A stretch of DNA of 27,943 bases from Bacillota bacterium (GTDB lineage: Bacteria; Bacillota; Clostridia; Lachnospirales; Lachnospiraceae): positions 1 to 27,943 of the forward strand of contig JAEZXP010000088.1 in assembly GCA_023419655.1 (NCBI GenBank), read 5' to 3'. Below, in pieces: positions 7,914 to 14,981 of the stretch. A model generated the notes under the pieces. It did no database searches, was not told the DNA's origin, and saw only the letters and a program-made list of their open reading frames with translations. Position 1 is the stretch's first letter, and every line of letters begins with the position of its first letter. The translations under genes were made by a program, and so were the position numbers.

Positions 7914-10025
7914 ATGAAAAAGATAATTCAAGAAATATCAAAGAAATTAAAACAAATAACAAGGATGCTTGGGGAGCTGTGTAATACCTGCAGTATTAAG
8001 ACAAAATTAATCGGCGCATTTGTAATTCCTATAATCTTTATAATTATACTGGGTATCGTAAGCTATAAGAAGGCATCCGATGGGATGATAGAAAATTTTG
8101 AGAACAGCAGCAAGGTCAGCATCGAAATGATTGGAGAATACTATGAGCTGGGACTTAGGAATATCTCCAGCAAGGCTGTCAATCTGGCGCAGGATGAAGT
8201 CGTAAGAGGATATTACTCCCAGCTGTTTGCGAAGAATCCGGCAGAAGAAGCCATGCAGCAGAGTAAAACGGAAAGAATCATAAACAGCCTTAAATCCGGT
8301 GATGAGTTTATAAGTAATGTATTTGTATTTGCAAATTATGGGCAGCCATTCTCTACAATTTCAGTGAACAAGGAATTAGAAAAAGGCTTCTATGATAAAT
8401 TTAACCAATCCGGGGATGCAGCCGGTATAGTTGAAACCACAGAATCACAGATATGGCAGGGTTCCCATCCCTTCCTTGACAGCCAGTTTCCTGATAATAA
8501 AACAAATTACAGTCTCACATACATAAAGGAAATGGTTAATTCGATGTTCAGGCCGATTGGATATATCATTATGGATATTGACAATGCATTTATTATGAAC
8601 ATCTTGAAAAAAACCGACTTCGGTTCTTCAAGCATAGTGGGGTTTGTTACAAACGATGGGAAGGCTATACTAAGCGGAGACGATAGTGAAGGCTTCGATA
8701 TAACCGCGGAAGCCTTCTATCAGAAGGCGGTGGCGGGGTCAGAGAAACTAAGTTCAGATTATGTGGAATTGAATAATGAGGATTATTTTTTCATTTACTC
8801 CAAGCTAACCATAGGAAATGCAACCGTATTCGCATTAATACCAAGGACCGAGGTCGTCAGGCAGGCGGATGAAGCGGGATTATTGACGATTATTATTGTA
8901 ATACTGTCAAGTCCAATTGCTTTGGCTGTCGGATTGGTCATTTCAAGTGGAATAGAGAAGGTAATCCACCGAATGAACAAGACGTTATATTCGGTATCGA
9001 CAGGAGACTTGACGGTTGCAGTTAACATAAGAAGGAAGGATGAATTCAGCATACTGGGAAAGAGTATTAATCATATGATTTCCGGTATGAAATCCTTGAT
9101 TGAAAAAATGCTGGGAGTAAGTAAAAGCACGGCGGCTTCTGCAAATGATGTATCCGGTGTCTCCGAGACCATATTGATATCCTCTAAAAAGATTGCCGGT
9201 GCGGTATCGGATATTGAGCATGGTGTCTCACAGCAGGCAGCGGATGCAGAGAACTGTTTACTTAGGATGGCTGATTTGGCAAAACAGATAAATATGGTTC
9301 ATGAAAGTACCGGAGAAATAGGCCACATAGCAGATGCTGCGAAGAATACTGTAAAAAACGGACTGGGAGTTATCAATGATTTGAGCGGCAAGTCAAAGGA
9401 TACAGCGAATATTACACAGCTAGTAATTAGAAATATTGAAACCTTAAAGGAAGAATCAGAAGCCGTAATAAGCATCATCGGTGCCATGGATGAGATTACA
9501 AAACAAACCAATCTATTAGCCTTAAACGCTACCATCGAAGCTGTCAGGGCTGGTGCAGCAGGAAGAGGATTCGGCGTTATAGCGGATGAAATCCGCAAAT
9601 TGTCTGTCAAGTCCTCAAAAGAATCAAGACGCATATCCGAAATTATTGAAGAAATACAAAGCCGTACCAAAAAAACGGCAGATGCGGCCAGAATGGCAGA
9701 GGATATTGTGGCAGCGCAGGGAATAGCATTACAGGATACGATGAAGACCTTTTCTGACATTAATCAGCATGTCGAAGACCTGACGAATAATTTATCAAAT
9801 ATTTCATTGGGAATTGAAAGAATAAGCAATGCAAAGAATGATACATTAACCGCCATAGAAAGCATATCGGCCTCCCTGGAGGAAACGGTTGCGGCATCAG
9901 CCGAAGTAAGCTCCACAGCAGAGAAGCAATTATCCTCCGTAGAGCAGCTGAATAGAGCAGCTTTTCAATTAGAAAGCGAAGCCAAAAATCTGGAAGAGAC
10001 AGTCAGGATATTTAAAACCAGCTGA
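7914..10025 (+). CDS. Methyl-accepting chemotaxis protein with extracellular Cache-type sensor
   Basis: A 703-residue chemoreceptor. It has a cytosolic N-terminus, TM1 at about 33-51, an extracellular sensor of about 270 residues resembling a double Cache domain, TM2 at about 322-344, HAMP at about 345-400, then a long coiled-coil signalling domain. The hairpin tip at about 528-563 is TKQTNLLALNATIEAV followed by RAGAAGRGFGVIADE; most MCPs have EAARAGEAGRGF. The protein should signal through CheW/CheA. ATG 7914 is chosen because hydrophobic and basic N-terminal features follow it, and GAGGGGTGGG lies upstream. An in-frame TTG at 7893 with GAAGGG before it is an alternative adding 7 residues. 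A TATAAT at 7861-7866 may be its own promoter. Position next to the sugar operon suggests sugar sensing, but the ligand is unknown. Confidence 0.92.
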   Translation: MKKIIQEISKKLKQITRMLGELCNTCSIKTKLIGAFVIPIIFIIILGIVSYKKASDGMIENFENSSKVSIEMIGEYYELGLRNISSKAVNLAQDEVVRGYYSQLFAKNPAEEAMQQSKTERIINSLKSGDEFISNVFVFANYGQPFSTISVNKELEKGFYDKFNQSGDAAGIVETTESQIWQGSHPFLDSQFPDNKTNYSLTYIKEMVNSMFRPIGYIIMDIDNAFIMNILKKTDFGSSSIVGFVTNDGKAILSGDDSEGFDITAEAFYQKAVAGSEKLSSDYVELNNEDYFFIYSKLTIGNATVFALIPRTEVVRQADEAGLLTIIIVILSSPIALAVGLVISSGIEKVIHRMNKTLYSVSTGDLTVAVNIRRKDEFSILGKSINHMISGMKSLIEKMLGVSKSTAASANDVSGVSETILISSKKIAGAVSDIEHGVSQQAADAENCLLRMADLAKQINMVHESTGEIGHIADAAKNTVKNGLGVINDLSGKSKDTANITQLVIRNIETLKEESEAVISIIGAMDEITKQTNLLALNATIEAVRAGAAGRGFGVIADEIRKLSVKSSKESRRISEIIEEIQSRTKKTADAARMAEDIVAAQGIALQDTMKTFSDINQHVEDLTNNLSNISLGIERISNAKNDTLTAIESISASLEETVAASAEVSSTAEKQLSSVEQLNRAAFQLESEAKNLEETVRIFKTS

Positions 10026-10042
10026 GACACATCCTCCAATGT

Positions 10043-10082
10043 CTCAAAAAGGCAGCCCATCTATTAGGACTGCCTTTTTGAG
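10043..10082. terminator. Bidirectional rho-independent terminator
   Basis: CTCAAAAAGGCAG and CTGCCTTTTTGAG form a perfect 13-bp stem with a 14-nt loop. It sits between the MCP gene and the convergent mgtA-type gene, and the A and T runs in the stem give a U tract on both strands. Confidence 0.9.
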
Positions 10083-10124
10083 TTTCCCGTTAAATATAAT
10101 TGGCTCTGTGCAATATTTACGTCT

Positions 10125-12779
10125 TTACAGCCATTCTTTATAACGTTTCATGTATGCCTTTTTAATAAGTTCTGCAGATAGTCCATAGCCCACTAATAAC
10201 AAAAAAAGCCAGGGAATAAAAGAAACAGGCAGTGGTATCATATCCAATCCAATTGATAAATTAGTAAAACTAACTGCAAGTGCAATTATTGCGACCGTAA
10301 GGGTAGAGAAAAACAGCGCAGGAGAGGGCTTGCTTTGCAGGAATGGCTTTTTTCCCGTGCGAATCATGTGAATAATCAATATCTGCGATACGGTGCCAAA
10401 CACAAACCATCCGCCTTGGAATAATGGTGCCAGTTCCGGTTTATTTGCGCCAAGAACCCGCCACAAGATTGCAAAGCACAAAATATCGAAGACAGAGCTG
10501 AGCGGTCCCAAAAATGTCATAAAAGACCGGATGGATTTCGTATCCCATCTGCGCGGCTTTTTAAGATACTCTTTATCTACGCTGTCAAAGGGTATTCCCA
10601 TTTGAGAGAAATCACAAAGCAGATTTTGAACCAGTATCTGTACCGGCAGCATCGGCAGGAAGGGAAGAAAAATACTGGCGGCGATTACTGAAATCATATT
10701 TCCAAAATTGCCGCTGGCAGCCATTTTAATATATTTGATAATGTTACCAAAGGTGTGGCGGCCCTCAATCACACCTTCTTCAAGAACCATTAAATCTTTC
10801 TTCAGCAAAATGATATCAGCGGTCTCTTTTGCAATATCCACGGCACTGTCAACGGAGATACCTACGTCTGCCTGACGCAGCGGAGGAGCATCGTTGATGC
10901 CGTCGCCCATATAGCCCACCGTATGTCCGGCCGTCTGAAAGGCTTTCACTACCCGTTCCTTTTGGGACGGAGACAGTTTGGCGAAAAGGTCGCAGGTTTT
11001 TATAGCATTCAGTAAAGATGCCTTATCCATCTGTTCGATATCCCGGCCGGTAAGGACCTGTGCCGTATTTACGCCTACTTTATTACAGACCTTAATCGCA
11101 ACGCCCTCACTGTCACCGGTCAGTACAACTGTCCGTACGCCGTGGTCGCGCAAGGCGGTAATTGCAGCTTTAGCACTCTCCTTAGGCGGGTCAAGAAAGC
11201 CTACGAAGCCTATCAGTACCATATCGCATTCATCTGCTACGCTTAAAGAGCCGCTGCCCGGAACTTGATTTTTCTGTGCCACGGCGACCATCCGAAGGCC
11301 GTCGGCATTGTATTTTTCATAGGTGGCCAGTGCCATCCGTCGGGTCTCTTCATCCAGAGGTAAAACACGGCCTTCTATTTCTACAAAAGAAGAGATGGCA
11401 AGCATTTCTTCCACCGCTCCCTTTGTAATAAGCTGTCTTTTCCCGGTTTTGTCTGTTAGTACCACGCTCATCCGGCGGCGGGAAAAGTCGAAGGGAATCT
11501 CATCGATACGGCTGTAGGAATCCAAAATACTTTCCAAACCGTTCTGAGCAGCCCGGTTGATAATGGCAATATCAATAAGGTTCTTAAGACCGGTTTGAAA
11601 ATAGCTGTTAAGATAAGCATGCCGGAGAATCCGTGTGTCGTCCTCACCGTGCACGTCCATATATTTTTCCAGTATAATCTTATCTTCTGTAAGCGTTCCG
11701 GTTTTGTCGGTACAGAGGACATCCATCTCTCCAAAGGTTTGGATAGCACCGAGAGTACGGACAATAACCTTGTGCTTGGACATGGCAACCGCACCCTTTG
11801 CAAGCGTCGAGGTCATAATGACAGGCAGCATCTCCGGTGTAAGCCCCACTGCAATACTGACGGCAAAAAGAAGCGCATTTGGCCAATCGTTCTTTGACAG
11901 TCCGTTAATGAAGAATACGACGGGAACCATCACAAGCATCATGCGGACCAATAGGCGGCTGACGGAATCGACACCATTCTCAAAGCTGGTTTTTGCCCTG
12001 TCACCGGACAGGGATTTTGCCATCGACCCGAAATAGGTGTTGTTGCCGGTCGCCAGTACAATGGCAGTTGCACTGCCGCTGATTATATTAGAGCCCATAA
12101 AGCCGATATTATGCAAATCCGTCAAGGCCTCATCCGGACTTTCCGGTATTCGGCTGAACTTTTCTACGGGATTCGATTCGCCGGTTAAAGCGGCCTGGGC
12201 GACGAAGGTATCCTTTGTTGTCAAAAAACGTACATCCGCCGGAAGCATATCCCCAGCGGAAAGCCTCACAATATCACCTGGAACGACCTGGTCTATCGGA
12301 ATCTCAATTAATTTCCCATCCCGCCACACATCTGCTTTGTTAGAAATCATTTGAGACAGCTTTTCGGCAGCAGAGGAGGAACGCTGACTTTGTACAAAGG
12401 CAACTAAGCTTGACAGAAAGACCAGCGCTAAAATAATCATTACAGTTAGATAATCAGGCCTTAATGAAGCCACGACATCTGTAAAGTAGGTAACGGCGGC
12501 GACAAGCATCAAAATGACGTTGAAGGGGTTAATAACGGCCTCTCTAAGCCTGTGCAGTACTGTGTTTTTGTTTCCGGCGGTAATAATGTTTTTTCCAAAT
12601 TCATTCTGCTTGTTTTCTGCTTCTTCACTTGTAAGTCCCGCCTGTACACAAGACAGGCTCTCAAACAACGCATCTAATGCCGAAAAAGCATAGGACCGGA
12701 GCTTGGCCTCCGTATTATATGTGTTTTTTTGAATCTGTCTGCCTTGGATTTTCCTGTTCATGAAGTTCACTGGAATCAT
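10125..12779 (-). CDS. mgtA: Magnesium-translocating P-type ATPase (type IIIB)
   Basis: An 884-residue P-type ATPase of MgtA/MgtB type that imports Mg2+ across the membrane using ATP. Visible parts are an N-terminal cation ATPase domain, TM1-2 (about 83-130), the actuator domain with LTGES (198-202), and the TM4 motif VGLTPEMLPVI (about 311-321) with a Glu typical of MgtA. The phosphorylation site is Asp358 in DKTGTLTED, followed by the nucleotide-binding domain, GDGINDAPPL, and C-terminal membrane segments. At the written ATG the AGAAAGGA motif directly abuts the codon; a GTG at 12770 in the same frame has it 9 nt upstream and may be the true start. It is transcribed from a consensus promoter at 13013-13041 through a long leader containing an uORF and a terminator. 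Confidence 0.95.
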   Translation of the reverse strand: MIPVNFMNRKIQGRQIQKNTYNTEAKLRSYAFSALDALFESLSCVQAGLTSEEAENKQNEFGKNIITAGNKNTVLHRLREAVINPFNVILMLVAAVTYFTDVVASLRPDYLTVMIILALVFLSSLVAFVQSQRSSSAAEKLSQMISNKADVWRDGKLIEIPIDQVVPGDIVRLSAGDMLPADVRFLTTKDTFVAQAALTGESNPVEKFSRIPESPDEALTDLHNIGFMGSNIISGSATAIVLATGNNTYFGSMAKSLSGDRAKTSFENGVDSVSRLLVRMMLVMVPVVFFINGLSKNDWPNALLFAVSIAVGLTPEMLPVIMTSTLAKGAVAMSKHKVIVRTLGAIQTFGEMDVLCTDKTGTLTEDKIILEKYMDVHGEDDTRILRHAYLNSYFQTGLKNLIDIAIINRAAQNGLESILDSYSRIDEIPFDFSRRRMSVVLTDKTGKRQLITKGAVEEMLAISSFVEIEGRVLPLDEETRRMALATYEKYNADGLRMVAVAQKNQVPGSGSLSVADECDMVLIGFVGFLDPPKESAKAAITALRDHGVRTVVLTGDSEGVAIKVCNKVGVNTAQVLTGRDIEQMDKASLLNAIKTCDLFAKLSPSQKERVVKAFQTAGHTVGYMGDGINDAPPLRQADVGISVDSAVDIAKETADIILLKKDLMVLEEGVIEGRHTFGNIIKYIKMAASGNFGNMISVIAASIFLPFLPMLPVQILVQNLLCDFSQMGIPFDSVDKEYLKKPRRWDTKSIRSFMTFLGPLSSVFDILCFAILWRVLGANKPELAPLFQGGWFVFGTVSQILIIHMIRTGKKPFLQSKPSPALFFSTLTVAIIALAVSFTNLSIGLDMIPLPVSFIPWLFLLLVGYGLSAELIKKAYMKRYKEWL

Positions 12780-12823
12780 TCCTTTCTTTTATAAGATTCC
12801 CCAGTGAAAACACAAAAATGCAA

Positions 12824-12849
12824 TAAAAAAGCCATCCCAACGGACGGCT
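12824..12849 (-). terminator. Attenuator terminator in the mgtA leader
   Basis: On the minus-strand RNA, AGCCGUCC and GGAUGGCU form an 8-bp stem including one G-U pair, with a GUUG loop, followed directly by U6. The plus strand has an A-C mismatch instead, which fixes the direction. It lies 23 nt after the uORF stop and 45 nt before mgtA, so it should end transcription unless an antiterminator forms. Confidence 0.88.
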
Positions 12850-12983
12850 GAAAATACACAGGAACGAATCCATCAGCAGAAAGGCACAATGGATAACAAC
12901 CCGTGATTAACACCGGCACATTGGTTTGTATTTTCATAGTGGGGTATGAAGCCGTCTGTTAGACTTCGGGGTTTGCCATCCAT
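12843..12983 (-). promoter_or_regulatory. Antiterminator and alternative-pairing region of the mgtA leader
   Basis: The contiguous 16 nt at plus 12843-12858 complement two upstream pieces exactly: 12927-12936 (10 bp) and 12951-12956 (6 bp), with a 14-nt bulge between them. Pairing would take the 5' arm of the terminator. A second set of exclusive pairings exists in the RNA: AUGGAU overlapping the uORF start (12978-12983), AUCCAU (12889-12894) and AUGGAU just after the uORF stop (12868-12873). The layout fits transcription attenuation. It lacks the conserved M-box motifs that I know. Confidence 0.7.
12873..12983 (-). CDS. Candidate 36-aa leader peptide (uORF) of mgtA
   Basis: A small ORF with its own AAAGGGAG ribosome binding site 7 nt before ATG, about 22 nt below a consensus promoter. 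The peptide starts MDGKPRSLTDGF and ends HGLLSIVPFC. It is neither membrane-like nor a signal peptide, so its translation rather than its product is probably what matters. Its codons at 12951-12956 and 12927-12936 can pair with 12843-12858, which includes the 5' arm of the mgtA terminator. Established parallel: the enteric MgtL leader peptide lets ribosome behaviour at low Mg2+ control mgtA transcription, with Asp/Glu and Pro near its start; this peptide also has Asp2 and Pro5. I do not recognise the peptide family. That it is translated is inference from the ribosome binding site and layout. Confidence 0.75.
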   Translation of the reverse strand: MDGKPRSLTDGFIPHYENTNQCAGVNHGLLSIVPFC

Positions 12984-13012
12984 TATCTCACTCCCTTTCA
13001 ATTGGCAATATA

Positions 13013-13041
13013 ATTATACTCTTATAATGGCATAAGGTCAA
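13013..13041 (-). promoter_or_regulatory. Sigma-A promoter of the mgtA leader transcript
   Basis: On the minus strand TTGACC (-35) is followed by a 17-nt spacer and TATAAT (-10). The predicted start near 13006 gives a leader of about 227 nt before mgtA. Confidence 0.88.
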
Positions 13042-13098
13042 ATGAATTGACACAACAATGAATTACAAATTTAACCGATGGGAAAATAGAAGTCTGCT

Positions 13099-13845
13099 TT
13101 AGCAGATAAAAGAGAGCTTATCTGTAATCTTAACCTCATTCGGCGTTACCACGCAGCGGTATGGCAGAACGTCAACACCGGCTGCGACAGCTTCTTTTAC
13201 TTTTTCGGCAAAGTCAGAATCCGTTGCCGTATTCGGAGAAAAACCGGTGACCTGCTCCATCTGGACCACGAACAATAATGCAGCTCGGTATCCTTCCTTT
13301 ACAGCATGGATTAATTCGTCAATATGCTTTCTTCCCCGTTCGGTTGGAGCATCCGGAAAATAAGACCACCCCTCCCGCTCCAATGTAACACCCTTGACCT
13401 CAACAAAACAGGTATTATCTCTGCGCCCGGCGTTTTCTGTACAGCCGTTGTGTTTACCGTTGCTGTCCGATGGTAACGCCTTGGTTAATTGCAGGTCAAA
13501 CCGGCTGTTCTTATAGGTGACTTCTCTTTTGATGTTCGTGTATCCGGCCAGCTCCTTAATGACCCCATTATGAATAGCTTCATAGGCCAGAGAATTAGGA
13601 AGCTGCGAATCAATTGAGACCCAGCAATCATTTTTCTTAACCATCCGCAGTTCATATTGGGTCTTTCTGCTTTTGGAAGGGTGGTATGACAGGATAACGA
13701 ACGCACCGGGAAATAATAATTCTTTTAACCGGCCTGTATTCGGTATATGGCTGACAACGATTTCGCCGTCAACATTGATATGTGCAATAAATCGATTTGG
13801 CCTGCTGACGAAGGTGCCAAAACGAAGAACATAATTTAGTATCAT
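13099..13845 (-). CDS. sfsA: SfsA family protein (sugar fermentation stimulation protein)
   Basis: A 248-residue SfsA homologue, close to family length, cytosolic. The N-terminal OB-fold part has FVSRPNRFIAHINVDG and HIPNTGRLKELLFPG. The C-terminal part resembles the PD-(D/E)XK nuclease fold, with FVEVKGVTLEREGWSYFPDAPTERG split across the usual conserved block, then HIDELIHAV and a FVVQM strand. E. coli SfsA was described as a DNA-binding factor affecting maltose metabolism; the biochemical role in Firmicutes is unsettled. A stretch near residues 130-140 (PSDSNGKHNGCTENAGRRD) looks like a lineage-specific insertion before the conserved block. The ATG has GAAAGG about 7 nt upstream. It is a single gene upstream of the mgtA leader in the same direction. 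Confidence 0.93.
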   Translation of the reverse strand: MILNYVLRFGTFVSRPNRFIAHINVDGEIVVSHIPNTGRLKELLFPGAFVILSYHPSKSRKTQYELRMVKKNDCWVSIDSQLPNSLAYEAIHNGVIKELAGYTNIKREVTYKNSRFDLQLTKALPSDSNGKHNGCTENAGRRDNTCFVEVKGVTLEREGWSYFPDAPTERGRKHIDELIHAVKEGYRAALLFVVQMEQVTGFSPNTATDSDFAEKVKEAVAAGVDVLPYRCVVTPNEVKITDKLSFIC

Positions 13846-13989
13846 GGGTATAACCTTTCTGTCCCTTGGACGAATATTTTGCTAATGGGGATAACGGGTG
13901 AGTAGGACTGACACAAGTTCCCGTAATCTTTAATATATTTTAATATAGTCGAAAAAAGCTATAAATTCAATAATAAAGGAGAGAATGAT

Positions 13990-14889
13990 ATGTTAATAAA
14001 TATAGATACAGGACATGGAAGTAATACAGCCGGAAAAAGAACACCGCCGATGCCAAGAGATATTGATATCGACGGAGACGGAATAGTGGATATAAAAAAG
14101 GGCGAGCAATACCGGGAGCACTATGCCAATGTAGGGGTAGCGGAACTTCTGATAAAGGAACTCAAACGATGTGGCTTTGATACGATGCGGACCGGATTTA
14201 ATGACGCAAATGCCTATGATGACCCGGACCAGCCCCTGGAGGACAGACAGAAGGCCATAGCGAATGCAAAATGTGATTACAGTATCTCGATACACTTTAA
14301 TGCATATGGAGATGGAAATACCTTTAACAGTGCGGAGGGAGTCGGCGTATATATTCACGAGACATACCCGGAGCGTTCAAAGGAACTGGCAGAGGTGGTT
14401 CTGAAGCATCTGCTTCAGGGAACAGCACAAAAAAACAGAGGGGTCACACCACAAAAGCTGGCTATGGTTAATTGCAGCAAATTAAAGGTCAAGGGGGCGA
14501 TTCTGGTAGAGCTGGCATTTATGACGAACCTTAAGGAAGCCACTGAAATGATGGCAAACAAAGAATTCTGGAAGGAGAGCGCAAGGGAAATATGCATGGG
14601 TATCTGTGAATATACAGGAGTAAAATATATTCCGGAAATGCAATATCCGACTAAGTCCATTACACCTGATTCTTCAAAGGAGGATATCATGTGGGCACAG
14701 GAAAGGTTGAACCTGGTAATTCCAAACTGGCTTTCAAAACTTAAAATAGACGGAGTATATGGCCCTAAAACCCGAATCGCCGTCCTGGTATACTGGGACC
14801 AGCTTGGATGGGGCAAGCATTTAAGAGACGACGGGAAGAAGATAGGTCTGGCGACAAGGGAAGCACTGGCTGAGGGAAGAAAAGAGTAA
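13990..14889 (+). CDS. N-acetylmuramoyl-L-alanine amidase (Amidase_3) with C-terminal peptidoglycan-binding domain
   Basis: A 299-residue Zn-dependent amidase that cleaves the bond between muramic acid and the stem peptide. Amidase_3 domain (about 1-215): His9 in DTGHG, Glu43 in EHYAN and His102 in SIHFNA are the expected zinc ligands, and Glu174 in VELAFMTN is the expected catalytic Glu. The C-terminal part (about 225-290), with QERLN and IDGVYGPKTRIAV, matches a PG_binding_1 type repeat. There is no signal peptide: the protein begins with the first beta strand of the fold. This is typical of phage endolysins and of the mother-cell lysis enzyme CwlC type, so it may act in sporangium lysis or be a domesticated phage enzyme. 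No other phage genes surround it. AAAGGAGAG lies 6 nt before the ATG. Confidence 0.92.
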   Translation: MLINIDTGHGSNTAGKRTPPMPRDIDIDGDGIVDIKKGEQYREHYANVGVAELLIKELKRCGFDTMRTGFNDANAYDDPDQPLEDRQKAIANAKCDYSISIHFNAYGDGNTFNSAEGVGVYIHETYPERSKELAEVVLKHLLQGTAQKNRGVTPQKLAMVNCSKLKVKGAILVELAFMTNLKEATEMMANKEFWKESAREICMGICEYTGVKYIPEMQYPTKSITPDSSKEDIMWAQERLNLVIPNWLSKLKIDGVYGPKTRIAVLVYWDQLGWGKHLRDDGKKIGLATREALAEGRKE

Positions 14890-14942
14890 AGATTTAATTT
14901 GCACGGTGCCTGTTCATGTGCTTTTCTATTACTACGTGATGG

Positions 14943-14957
14943 TGTATAATTTATACA
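14943..14957 (+). promoter_or_regulatory. Promoter -10 embedded in a palindrome, upstream of the GH3 gene
   Basis: TGTATAA-T-TTATACA is a perfect 15-nt palindrome that contains a TATAAT (14945-14950), 31 nt before the GH3 start. No good -35 is visible. It could be an operator overlapping the -10 of the GH3 promoter. Confidence 0.45.
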
Positions 14958-14981
14958 AATAATAATGAGGGGGAGATATTA

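Noticed and set aside
9299..9760. Long open frame antisense to the MCP gene
   Set aside because: A by-product of codon usage in the coiled-coil region; no ribosome binding site and no recognisable domain.
11635..12036. Long open frames on the plus strand opposite mgtA
   Set aside because: They lie fully inside a well supported P-type ATPase gene, have no ribosome binding sites and encode low-complexity Ser/Thr/Leu-rich sequences.
12780..13006. M-box magnesium riboswitch in front of mgtA
   Set aside because: The conserved M-box blocks I know were not found; the region instead has an uORF with a terminator and antiterminator. A covariance search would settle it.
14898..14935. GCAC/GTGC hairpin followed by TTTT after the amidase gene
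   Set aside because: The stem is only 4 bp with a long loop, too weak to call a terminator.
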